A stretch of 5,664 nt of DNA from DATLCI01 sp046714215 (GCA_046714215.1 JBKKBM010000090.1:1-5664), one strand, 5' to 3'; positions 1-5,000 are shown, counted from the stretch's first letter. Notes: generated by a model not told the origin, from the letters alone. Program-made: numbers and translations.

Positions 1-428
1 TCCACCAGGATCCAGTCGATATCGCGAGCATGGTTGAAGGCTTCTTTGACCGCCTTCGCGGTAATCTCGTTAAACGTGACGCGGCGGATGGGCGGGCCGG
101 TGAGTTTCTTCTTACGATGGCCGCTCGTCTCGCCCAGCTCTTCATATAAATGAGCGGCGATGGCTTCGCCCTCGCGGTCCGGGTCAGGCGCCAGGAAGAT
201 GGCGACCGCGCTCTTGGCCTTCTTCTTGAGCAAGGCCATGACCTTCTCCTTGCCCGGAATGATCTCGAGTTCGGTGGAGAAGTTGTCGTCGGGGTCGACC
301 CCGAGACGGCTTTTGGGCAGGTCTTTGACGTGGCCGAGCGAGGCTTCGACGTCGTAGTCCTTACCGAGATATTTGTTGATCGTCTTGGCCTTGGCGGGGC
401 TTTCGACGATTACCAGGGACTTTGCCAA
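1..428 (-). CDS. topA: DNA topoisomerase I, N-terminal part (runs off left edge)
   Basis: Type IA topoisomerase, which relaxes negatively supercoiled DNA by cutting and passing one strand. Only the first 142 codons are present, so the gene continues beyond position 1; full-length family members are usually about 700-950 residues. What is visible is the Toprim domain. The N-terminal motif LVIVESPAKAKTINKYLG has the catalytic Glu at residue 9. LGHVKDLP lies at residues 31-38, and DPDREGEAIA at 82-91 carries the metal-binding acidic residues Asp82, Asp84 and Glu86. The tail RRVTFNEITAKAV (about 115-127) is also typical. The start is TTG at 428-426: it gives the expected MAKSLVIVES beginning and has a purine-rich AAGAGG just upstream. 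dprA lies upstream on the same strand, 761 bp away, with an S23 cassette between. Identification is very secure; the TTG start is likely. Confidence 0.95.
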   Translation of the reverse strand, partial: MAKSLVIVESPAKAKTINKYLGKDYDVEASLGHVKDLPKSRLGVDPDDNFSTELEIIPGKEKVMALLKKKAKSAVAIFLAPDPDREGEAIAAHLYEELGETSGHRKKKLTGPPIRRVTFNEITAKAVKEAFNHARDIDWILV

Positions 429-434
429 GTGGAT

Positions 435-440
435 CCTCTT
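435..440 (-). promoter_or_regulatory. Probable ribosome binding site of topA
   Basis: On the minus strand AAGAGG sits 6 nt before the TTG codon at 428-426. No ATG or GTG near it gives the conserved topoisomerase N-terminus, so this site supports TTG as the start. Confidence 0.5.
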
Positions 441-485
441 CGGTTTTGAAGCTAACACAGGATGGTGTAAATGCGCTATCGGCGG

Positions 486-534
486 CTTTGGCTTTTAGCT
501 TTTAGCTCTTAGCTCTTAGCTCTTGGCTCTTGGC
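486..534 (+). repeat. Left heptad tandem array (7 units of 7 bp)
   Basis: Seven consecutive 7-bp units of the form TYTTRGC, in order CTTTGGC, TTTTAGC (x2), TCTTAGC (x2), TCTTGGC (x2), followed by a decayed unit (TTGAAGC, 535-541). Units 493-527 match the reverse complement of the array at 1161-1195 at 32 of 35 positions, in the same unit order. The array is in the leader of topA, about 57 bp upstream of its start, and 42 bp downstream of the S23 stop codon. Together with the right array it brackets the S23 gene as an inverted pair. Its origin (slippage or mobile-element end) is not known. Confidence 0.9.
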
Positions 535-576
535 TTGAAGCAAGGCAAGAGCAACGCCAGGAGCCGCGAAAGCGAA

Positions 577-969
577 TCACAGCCCGGCAGATTTGCGGGA
601 TGCTTTCGCCTTGAGCGATCCTGCGACGGTTTGGTGAAGGCTCGCCAGCATTTTTCGCACGGCGGTCACTTCCGTTTGCAATCTTGCATGTTGCTCACAG
701 GTCAAGTAGTTCAGATCATGAGCAAGCAGCAAATGGTACTCGAGTTCGCTGGCAGAACCCATAGAGATTTGGACGAATCTCGAGAATTCTCCGTCCGTCT
801 GCCTCCCGCAACCTTCTGCAAGATTCGCTCCGATTGATCCCGCACAGCGGCGAATCTGGGAGGCCGGGCCGAACAGCTCATGCTTGGGAAACGTTCCGGT
901 GCATCGGTAAACATCAAGGGCAACGCCATGCGCTTTCTGCCAGACCTTCAAATCTTTAAAGTCACGCAT
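577..969 (-). CDS. S23 / four-helix-bundle protein (23S rRNA intervening-sequence protein family)
   Basis: Protein of 130 residues, full length for the family. It shows the family hallmarks: FKDLKVWQKAH at residues 4-14, FPKHELFG near 27-34, SQIRRCAGSIGANLAEGCGR at 37-56, EFSRFVQISMGSASELEY at 61-78 and LLLAHDLNYL at 80-89. All are amphipathic helices of the four-helix bundle. The family was first seen in 23S rRNA intervening sequences, is fold-related to the Avd protein of diversity-generating retroelements, and has no settled enzymatic role; a nucleic-acid-binding role is suspected. The ATG at 969 is chosen over an in-frame ATG at 1071 because a perfect AGGAGG precedes it and the family begins with this kind of MxDFKDL sequence. 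The gene sits between dprA and topA, in their orientation, inside inverted heptad arrays. No reverse transcriptase or rRNA is nearby, so a retroelement or rRNA link is not supported here. Confidence 0.9.
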   Translation of the reverse strand: MRDFKDLKVWQKAHGVALDVYRCTGTFPKHELFGPASQIRRCAGSIGANLAEGCGRQTDGEFSRFVQISMGSASELEYHLLLAHDLNYLTCEQHARLQTEVTAVRKMLASLHQTVAGSLKAKASRKSAGL

Positions 970-973
970 CGAA

Positions 974-979
974 CCTCCT
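974..979 (-). promoter_or_regulatory. Ribosome binding site of the S23 gene
   Basis: Perfect AGGAGG on the minus strand, 4 nt before the ATG at 969-967. It decides the start against the longer in-frame reading from 1071, whose extra 34 residues come partly from a direct repeat. Confidence 0.8.
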
Positions 980-1040
980 GCACTAGCCCGACTGTCGACA
1001 AATGTTGCTCTACTACGGGAACCCGGCTTCTTGGCTGCTT

Positions 1041-1139
1041 CCATATTCTCGCCGTTCCGATTCAACCCCATATTCCTCGTCGTTCCGATTCCCGGTTCCG
1101 ATTAAAACCTATATTCCTCGCTGTTACGATGCAGCCCCA
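1041..1139. repeat. Imperfect direct repeats upstream of the S23 gene
   Basis: Three imperfect copies of a ~27-bp unit with core ATATTCCTCGNCGTTCCGAT begin at about 1041, 1068 and 1108. An extra partial duplication (GGTTCCGATT) lies at 1094-1103, and a decayed fourth copy may follow at 1136-1160. They lie 70-170 bp upstream of the S23 start. Read on the minus strand the core is ATCGGAACGNCGAGGAATAT. The copies are not in one reading frame, so they are not a protein repeat. They could be binding sites or remnants of slippage. Confidence 0.7.
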
Positions 1140-1160
1140 TAAAGTCATCTCGCGGTTCAG

Positions 1161-1195
1161 GCTAAGAGCTAACAGCTAAGAGCCAAAAGCTAAAA
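1161..1195 (-). repeat. Right heptad tandem array (5 units of 7 bp), inverted relative to the left array
   Basis: Five consecutive 7-bp units on the plus strand: GCTAAGA, GCTAACA, GCTAAGA, GCCAAAA, GCTAAAA. Read on the minus strand they are TYTTRGC-type units in the same order as the left array at 493-527 (32 of 35 identical). The last unit overlaps the end of dprA: its TAG stop codon is formed by repeat bases 1192-1190. This marks the right boundary of the S23 cassette. Confidence 0.9.
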
Positions 1196-2380
1196 GCTCC
1201 TCACAAAATTCTTTCCCGGAAGCTGCTTGATCTTGCCAGCGAGTTCCAGCTCAAAGAGCGCGGCGAAAATCTCTGACGAAGAGAGGTGCGGCTCAAGCTG
1301 GTCGATGATCTCGTCGATCTGCAGCGCCTGGTCCGGCTGGAGGACGCGAAAGACTTTCTTTTCGGCGGGTGAGAGACCGTCGTCCTGAAATAGAGATGCG
1401 GTGGAGGGGCCTGAGGATTCAGAGGGCGAGTTGGTGGTTGGATCCAGCGGCTGGCTCGACGCCAGGCTCAAGGTGACCTCCGAGGACAGATCTTCCCAGA
1501 TATCTTCCCAAGTGGCGACCAGCTTAGCCCCTTGTTTTATCAGAGTATTGGGTCCCCAGGAGTTCTTGTTGGTCACGTTGCCGGGGACGGCATAGACGTC
1601 GCGCGACTGCTCAAGGGCGCAGCGGGCGGTGATGCGGGTACCGCTGTACTCGCCGGCTTCGACGACCAACACGCCGATGGAAATGCCGCTGATGATGCGA
1701 TTGCGGATAGGAAAGTTCTGCGGCGCGGCGAAAGTGCCCATGGCGAATTCACTGATGATGGCGCCGCCGGTGGCGAGGATCTCTTCGGCAAGTTTCTTGT
1801 TCTCCTTCGGGTAAACGACGTCGACTCCGGTGCCCCAGACGGCGATGGTCTTTCCCTTCCCGTTGATGGCGCCTTTGTGGGCGGCGGCATCAACGCCGCG
1901 GGCCATGCCACTGATGATGACCAGGCCGCGGGCGGCCAGGTCAGCGGATAGGCGCAGCGCCATGCCCAGTCCGTAGGGCGTGGGGTGGCGAGTGCCCACG
2001 ACGGCGATGCTGTGATGGGCGAGCAGGCCGGAATCGCCACGTACATATAAAAGGAGGGGCGGATCATAAATGTTGCGGAGGTTTTCGGGGTAGGCCGGGT
2101 CGTCAAGGGTGACGATCTGGGCACCAGCGGCGGCGGCCCGGAGGAGTTCCTCTTCCGCAAGTTGCAGGGAGCGTCCGAGGACGATGGCTTGGGCAGACTC
2201 GGCGCGCAGGCCCGCGGCTTCGAGTTCGGTGAGCGACGCACGAAAGACTTTAGCGACGCCCCCGCAGCGATCGACCAGTTTGCGCGCGCGCGTGGGGCCG
2301 AGCCCGGGCGTGAGCGCGAGCGCCAGCCAATGGTTGCGGGTGAGGTCTGGCATTGGATGGGCGGTCGAATGTGCGGTCAT
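1190..2380 (-). CDS. dprA: DNA-processing protein DprA (Smf family)
   Basis: Cytoplasmic protein that binds incoming single-stranded DNA and loads RecA during natural transformation. From the ATG at 2380 it has 396 residues, normal for the family. Residues 17-58 form the helix-hairpin-helix-like N-terminal region (LALTPGLGPTRARKL). The Rossmann-like core runs from about 95 to 295 and holds VGTRHPTPYG (128-137), SGMARGVDAAAH (157-168), FPIRNRIISG (223-232), EAGEYSGTRITAR (241-253) and a GPNTLIKQGA motif. A Ser/Pro/Thr-rich linker (about 300-333) leads to a C-terminal winged-helix domain (about 335-396). The reading frame is open to 2569, but the extra 63 residues are translated from intergenic repeat and G-rich DNA, so they are rejected; ATG 2353 is another possible start. 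No strong ribosome binding site is visible at either. Its stop codon lies in the heptad array. topA follows on the same strand beyond the S23 cassette. Confidence 0.93.
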   Translation of the reverse strand: MTAHSTAHPMPDLTRNHWLALALTPGLGPTRARKLVDRCGGVAKVFRASLTELEAAGLRAESAQAIVLGRSLQLAEEELLRAAAAGAQIVTLDDPAYPENLRNIYDPPLLLYVRGDSGLLAHHSIAVVGTRHPTPYGLGMALRLSADLAARGLVIISGMARGVDAAAHKGAINGKGKTIAVWGTGVDVVYPKENKKLAEEILATGGAIISEFAMGTFAAPQNFPIRNRIISGISIGVLVVEAGEYSGTRITARCALEQSRDVYAVPGNVTNKNSWGPNTLIKQGAKLVATWEDIWEDLSSEVTLSLASSQPLDPTTNSPSESSGPSTASLFQDDGLSPAEKKVFRVLQPDQALQIDEIIDQLEPHLSSSEIFAALFELELAGKIKQLPGKNFVRSF

Positions 2381-2401
2381 AGGAAGAGTGTCCACCTCGG
2401 C

Positions 2402-2418
2402 GGGACGGGTTGGGTGGG
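2402..2418 (+). other. Canonical G-quadruplex motif upstream of dprA
   Basis: GGGACGGGTTGGGTGGG: four G3 tracts with loops of 2, 2 and 1 nt on the plus strand, 22 bp upstream of the dprA ATG. This is the dprA template strand, so the dprA transcript would be C-rich here. The sequence fits the standard motif; folding in the cell is not shown. Confidence 0.6.
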
Positions 2419-2449
2419 AAGAGATTTGTTGTCCGGATTTTGTAACAAA

Positions 2450-2464
2450 GGGGTGGGGGTGGGG
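2450..2464 (+). other. Second G-rich run (GGGG-T-GGGGG-T-GGGG)
   Basis: Three G4-5 tracts separated by single T bases, with a further GG a few bases later. On its own it lacks a fourth G3 tract, so it is a weaker quadruplex candidate than 2402-2418. An inverted repeat follows directly. Confidence 0.45.
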
Positions 2465-2497
2465 CTGGCGGCTGGTAGCAGTCGCCAGCTGCCAGCC
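2463..2497. repeat. Inverted repeat, 13-bp arms with 9-nt loop
   Basis: Arms GGCTGGCGGCTGG (2463-2475) and CCAGCTGCCAGCC (2485-2497) pair at 12 of 13 positions, with a G-T pair at the odd one. Bases 2464-2481 recur with 16 of 18 identities at 3725-3742, so this is also part of a dispersed repeat. No T-run follows on either strand, so a Rho-independent terminator is not supported. Confidence 0.75.
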
Positions 2498-2511
2498 AAA
2501 CCCAGCGCAAC

Positions 2512-2568
2512 TGTCATCCTGAGCGGAGCGCGACCCGTTAGGGAGTGCGCAGTCGAAGGATCTATGCA
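2512..2568 (+). repeat. Dispersed intergenic repeat, copy 1 (TGTCATCCTG...GTCGAAGGATCT)
   Basis: It begins TGTCATCCTGAGCGGAGCGC and ends GTCGAAGGATCTATGC. A shorter copy with the same ends lies in opposite orientation at 3681-3717. If dprA were started at 2569, this repeat would make up much of its false N-terminus. I recall this sequence type as common between genes in Acidobacteriota; here it is identified by the two copies in the window. Confidence 0.65.
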
Positions 2569-2624
2569 TCTTTCCCGTACCCTTGCCAACGGTCTTTCGC
2601 CGAACGAGCGCATGAGGACTCGGC

Positions 2625-2683
2625 GAGGGTAGGGATCCCTCGTCGACGCTCGCCCAGGCTCGCGTCTCACTCGGGATGACAAA
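2625..2683 (+). repeat. Dispersed palindromic repeat, copy A (GAGGGTAGGGATCCCTCG...GGGATGACAAA)
   Basis: It starts GAGGGTAGGGATCCCTCGTC, which contains the palindrome AGGGATCCCT, and ends CTCGGGATGACAAA. The copy at 3748-3785 matches it except for one base and a 21-bp insertion present only here (about 2653-2673). Each copy ends 33-50 bp upstream of an mqn start codon. A further pair of complementary 7-mers (TCGCCGA 2597-2603, TCGGCGA 2620-2626) abuts it on the left. Confidence 0.8.
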
Positions 2684-2702
2684 TCAAGCCCACACGGGTT
2701 GT

Positions 2703-2708
2703 TAGAAT
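2703..2708 (+). promoter_or_regulatory. Candidate -10 element of mqnA
   Basis: TAGAAT lies 8 nt before the mqnA ATG, placing a transcription start at or very near the start codon. No Shine-Dalgarno sequence is present between them. No convincing -35 hexamer is seen at the usual spacing. The same arrangement occurs before mqnC. Confidence 0.4.
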
Positions 2709-2716
2709 CGACAGCA

Positions 2717-3520
2717 ATGTCACGTCTGCGAGTTTCCGCCATCAGTTTTCTTAATACCGCTCCCCTGATGTGGGATTTCGATCATGGAGAGCTGCGCCTG
2801 AAATATCAGGTGGACTACACGCTGCCCGCGGCATGCGCGGAGCTGTTGCGCCAGGGCATGGCGGACATCGGCATCATTCCGGTGGTGGCGTATGCGTCCA
2901 TACCCGGGCTGGTGGTGATCCCGGATATTGCCATCGCGGCGAAGGGGCCGGTGAAGTCGATCCTGCTGATTAGCAAAGTGCCGGTGGAGAAGATCGGGAC
3001 GCTGGCGGCGGACACGTCGTCGCGCACCAGCGTGGCGCTGCTGCAAGTGCTATTCGCGAAGTTTTATAAAGCGTCGCCGAAGTTCGTGCCGATGGCGCCG
3101 AAGTTGAAGCCGATGCTCAAGGCGTGCGATGCGGCGCTGATGATCGGCGATCCGGCGCTGTTGGTCCAGACCGAAGGTTATGAAGTCCGCGACCTGGCGG
3201 CGGAGTGGCAGCGCCTGACGGGCAAAGCATTCGTCTTCGCGTTTTGGGCGGTGCGGGCAGAGGCCGCGTCGGCGGAAGTGGTGCGTGACTTCCGGCAGTC
3301 GCGTGACCATGGATTAATCTCGGAGAACCTGGCCAAGACGTCGCGGGAGTGGGCGGTGCGGTTGGGATTGCCGGAGGCAGAGATCGTTTCCTATTTGCGG
3401 AACAACATCTTCTATTACCTGGATGAAGATTGTTTGGCGGGGCTGAAACTGTTTTACGAGTATGCGGAGGAAGTGGGGGCGTTGGAAAAGGCGCCGAGGG
3501 TGGAGTTCTGCCGCCCCTAA
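2717..3520 (+). CDS. mqnA: Chorismate dehydratase (menaquinone biosynthesis, futalosine pathway)
   Basis: MqnA removes water from chorismate to give 3-enolpyruvylbenzoate, the first committed step of the futalosine route to menaquinone. The 267 residues match the family length. It has the two-lobed periplasmic-binding-protein-like fold but no signal peptide, as expected for a cytosolic enzyme. Visible family signatures are RVSAISFLNTAPLMW (5-19, with the active-site-region Asn13), MADIGIIPVVAY (48-59), DTSSRTSVAL (99-108), ALMIGDPALL (140-149) and LTGKAFVFAFWAVR (167-180). ATG 2717 is chosen over an in-frame TTG at 2699, which would place the residues MLESTA ahead of the conserved start and overlap the -10-like TAGAAT. 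mqnC follows on the same strand after 315 bp; mqnB, mqnD and mqnE are not in the window. The stop codon lies in the loop of a GCCCC/GGGGC hairpin belonging to a repeat element, so the last three residues (CRP) may derive from that element. Confidence 0.93.
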   Translation: MSRLRVSAISFLNTAPLMWDFDHGELRLKYQVDYTLPAACAELLRQGMADIGIIPVVAYASIPGLVVIPDIAIAAKGPVKSILLISKVPVEKIGTLAADTSSRTSVALLQVLFAKFYKASPKFVPMAPKLKPMLKACDAALMIGDPALLVQTEGYEVRDLAAEWQRLTGKAFVFAFWAVRAEAASAEVVRDFRQSRDHGLISENLAKTSREWAVRLGLPEAEIVSYLRNNIFYYLDEDCLAGLKLFYEYAEEVGALEKAPRVEFCRP

Positions 3521-3616
3521 AGGGGCTTGGTCTACTTGCTTGCTACCCACCACTTCCGTGGTGGGCTAAGCTCCGGCAGCTACGCTGCCTCCGCTTCCGC
3601 CCCCTTCGGGGCTAGG
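3511..3616. repeat. Four-hairpin intergenic element overlapping the end of mqnA
   Basis: Four short perfect hairpins in about 100 bp: GCCCC-TAAA-GGGGC (3513-3526), CCCACCAC-TTCC-GTGGTGGG (3546-3565), GGCAGC-TAC-GCTGCC (3575-3589) and GCCCC-CTTC-GGGGC (3599-3612). The third extends across a symmetric TCC/TCC internal loop to AAGC/GCTT (3568-3596). The first and last hairpins lie in 20-bp direct repeats (3511-3530 and 3597-3616) that differ only in the 4-nt loop and one other base, so the element has matching ends. The mqnA TAA (3518-3520) is in the loop of the first hairpin. No hairpin is followed by a T-run, so a classic terminator is not supported. It may be a REP- or MITE-like element or a structured RNA 3' end. 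Confidence 0.75.
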
Positions 3617-3680
3617 GCGGTTGTCAGAGACGCACCCTGCTCTCCGTCATGCGCCCGAGACAAGGTGACAAAAAGCAAAC

Positions 3681-3717
3681 GCAAGGTTCTTCGACCAAAG
3701 GTGTCCGCAGGATGACA
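3681..3717 (-). repeat. Dispersed intergenic repeat, copy 2 (shorter, inverted)
   Basis: On the minus strand it starts TGTCATCCTG and ends GTCGAAGAACCTTGC, the same ends as the copy at 2512-2568 but with a shorter, different middle. The stretch between it and the hairpin element (3617-3680) also contains TTGTCA (3620-3625) and TGACAA (3666-3671) as an inverted pair, and no gene. Confidence 0.55.
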
Positions 3718-3724
3718 AGGGCTA

Positions 3725-3742
3725 GCTGGCGGTTGGTGGCAG
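3725..3742 (+). repeat. Second copy of the GCTGGCGGYTGGTRGCAG word
   Basis: It matches 2464-2481 at 16 of 18 positions. The right arm that makes the first copy an inverted repeat is absent here. It lies between the two other repeat types in the mqnA-mqnC spacer. Confidence 0.6.
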
Positions 3743-3747
3743 ATCGT

Positions 3748-3785
3748 GAGGGTAGGGATCCCTCGTCGGCGCTCGGGATGACAAA
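3748..3785 (+). repeat. Dispersed palindromic repeat, copy B
   Basis: The 38-bp form of the element at 2625-2683: GAGGGTAGGGATCCCTCGTC, then GGCGCTCGGGATGACAAA. It differs from copy A by one base (G for A) and lacks the 21-bp insertion. It ends 50 bp before the mqnC ATG. Confidence 0.8.
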
Positions 3786-3820
3786 CTGCGGCTAAGCAGC
3801 GTGCGCCACCAAAAATCGGA

Positions 3821-3826
3821 TAAAAT
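3821..3826 (+). promoter_or_regulatory. Candidate -10 element of mqnC
   Basis: TAAAAT lies 9 nt before the mqnC ATG, within an A-rich stretch, and no Shine-Dalgarno sequence separates them. No clear -35 hexamer is seen. It mirrors TAGAAT before mqnA and suggests a leaderless or near-leaderless message for mqnC, independent of mqnA. Confidence 0.45.
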
Positions 3827-3835
3827 CAAAGCAGC

Positions 3836-4882
3836 ATGTCGCTAACAAAACAACAGGCTTTGGAGATGTTCCGGTCAGATGATCTGATCGGCATCGGGAT
3901 GGAGGCGGATGCGCTGCGGCGCAAACTGCATCCCGAAGGCGTGGTCACGTATGTGATCGACCGCAACATCAACTACACGAATTTCTGCACCGAGTATTGC
4001 TCGTTCTGCGCGTTCTATCGCCCGCTCAAGGGGAAGATGGCGGCCGAGGGATACATCCTGGACTTCGATACCATCTACGAAAAGATCCGGGAGACGGTGG
4101 AGCTGGGCGGCACGGGGATCCTGATGCAGGGCGGCTTGCATCCCGACCTGAAGATCGATTGGTTCGAGCGGCTGTTCATCGGCATCAAGCAGCGCTTTCC
4201 GCAAGTGCATCTGCATTGTCTGTCGGCGAGTGAGATTTTGGCGATCGCGGAGTATAGCGAGCTCTCGCTGCGCGACACCATCCTGCGGCTGCGCGAGGCG
4301 GGTCTGGATTCCATCCCCGGTGGCGGCGCGGAGATCCTGGACGACGAAGTGCGGCATAAGATCGCGCGGCTGAAGTGCCTGACCGCGGACTGGCTGGCGG
4401 TGCATCGCACGGCGCACGAACTGGGCATGCGCACCACGGCGACCATGATGTTCGGCGTGGGTGAGACGTTCGAGCATCGCGTGAACCATTTTCAGCATGT
4501 CTACGACCTGCAGCAGGAGACGGGCGGATTCACGGCGTTCATCCCCTGGAGTTTTCAGCCGAAGAACACGGCGCTGGGCGGACGCAAGTGGGATGAAGCT
4601 ACGTCCGTGGAGTATTTGAAGACGTTGGCCATTGCGCGCCTGTTTCTTTCAAACATCACCAACGTACAGGCCAGTTGGGTGACGCAAGGATTGAAAGTGC
4701 TGCAGTTGGGGCTGCGCTTTGGCGGCAACGACGTGGGGTCGGTGATGCTGGAGGAGAACGTGGTGCGGTCGGCCGGCGTGACCAACTGCACGACCGAAGA
4801 GGAATTGCGCTTTATCATCCGGGATGCCGGATTCAAGCCGAAGCAGCGGGACACGTTGTATCGGACGTATTTTTTGAACTAA
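3836..4882 (+). CDS. mqnC: Dehypoxanthine futalosine cyclase (radical SAM)
   Basis: MqnC is a cytosolic radical S-adenosylmethionine enzyme that cyclises dehypoxanthine futalosine, building the second ring of the menaquinone naphthoquinone core. The 348 residues are a normal length. The 4Fe-4S cluster motif CTEYCSFC gives Cys51, Cys55 and Cys58. Further family stretches are GILMQGGLHP (94-103), SIPGGGAEILDDEVR (159-173), TTATMMFGVGET (200-211), AFIPWSFQPKNT (234-245), VQASWVTQG (277-285), LRFGGNDVGSVMLEENV (293-309) and the C-terminal IRDAGFKPKQRDTLY (328-342). The closest alternative is the sister enzyme MqnE (aminodeoxyfutalosine synthase); the GNDVGSVMLEENV block, the length and the mqnA neighbour favour MqnC. 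The start is the only ATG that fits, with a -10-like TAAAAT just before it. mqnA lies 315 bp upstream on the same strand, but the repeats between them make a shared transcript uncertain. Confidence 0.93.
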   Translation: MSLTKQQALEMFRSDDLIGIGMEADALRRKLHPEGVVTYVIDRNINYTNFCTEYCSFCAFYRPLKGKMAAEGYILDFDTIYEKIRETVELGGTGILMQGGLHPDLKIDWFERLFIGIKQRFPQVHLHCLSASEILAIAEYSELSLRDTILRLREAGLDSIPGGGAEILDDEVRHKIARLKCLTADWLAVHRTAHELGMRTTATMMFGVGETFEHRVNHFQHVYDLQQETGGFTAFIPWSFQPKNTALGGRKWDEATSVEYLKTLAIARLFLSNITNVQASWVTQGLKVLQLGLRFGGNDVGSVMLEENVVRSAGVTNCTTEEELRFIIRDAGFKPKQRDTLYRTYFLN

Positions 4883-4922
4883 CCGGTATTCGCCAGGCGA
4901 CTGTACGAGCAAAAGCTATCGG

Positions 4923-4928
4923 GTACAA
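4923..4928 (+). promoter_or_regulatory. Candidate -10 element before the glycosyltransferase gene
   Basis: TACAAT is one base from the TATAAT consensus and lies in the 118-bp spacer after mqnC. No good -35 hexamer is seen at 16-18 bp. If used, it would leave a leader of about 65 nt before ATG 5001, with a small GCGCC-GCTCA-GGCGC hairpin (4936-4950) at its beginning. That hairpin is followed by a loosely T-rich stretch and could alternatively be a weak terminator for mqnC. Confidence 0.3.
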
Positions 4929-5000
4929 TCGATAGGCGCCGCTCAGGCGCTACTTTCTTCCCCAGGAAAGATTTTTCTGCTGGCTCTCTCCCCATCCTTA

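Noticed and set aside
150..449. Plus-strand 99-residue open frame
   Set aside because: It is antisense to the clearly recognised topA Toprim domain and has no family signature.
486..534. Short tandem repeats considered as a CRISPR array
   Set aside because: The unit is 7 bp with no spacers, and no cas genes are present.
970..1071. Longer S23 protein starting at ATG 1071
   Set aside because: The extra 34 residues are not family-like, are partly read from a direct repeat, and the AGGAGG lies before ATG 969.
577..1071. Diversity-generating retroelement (S23 fold resembles Avd)
   Set aside because: No reverse transcriptase, no template/variable repeat pair and no C-type-lectin target gene are in the window.
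1532..1951. Plus-strand 139-residue open frame
   Set aside because: Antisense to the conserved core of dprA; composition is that of a mirrored coding strand.
2463..2497. Terminator or riboswitch upstream of mqnA or dprA
   Set aside because: It is a simple inverted repeat with no T-run and no recognisable riboswitch core, and half of it recurs as a dispersed repeat.
3513..3612. Rho-independent terminators after mqnA
   Set aside because: Four good hairpins exist, but none is followed by a run of T on either strand.
3875..4498. Minus-strand 207-residue open frame
   Set aside because: Antisense to mqnC, whose CxxxCxxC and other motifs are intact; the antisense product is Arg/His/Gln-rich without motifs.
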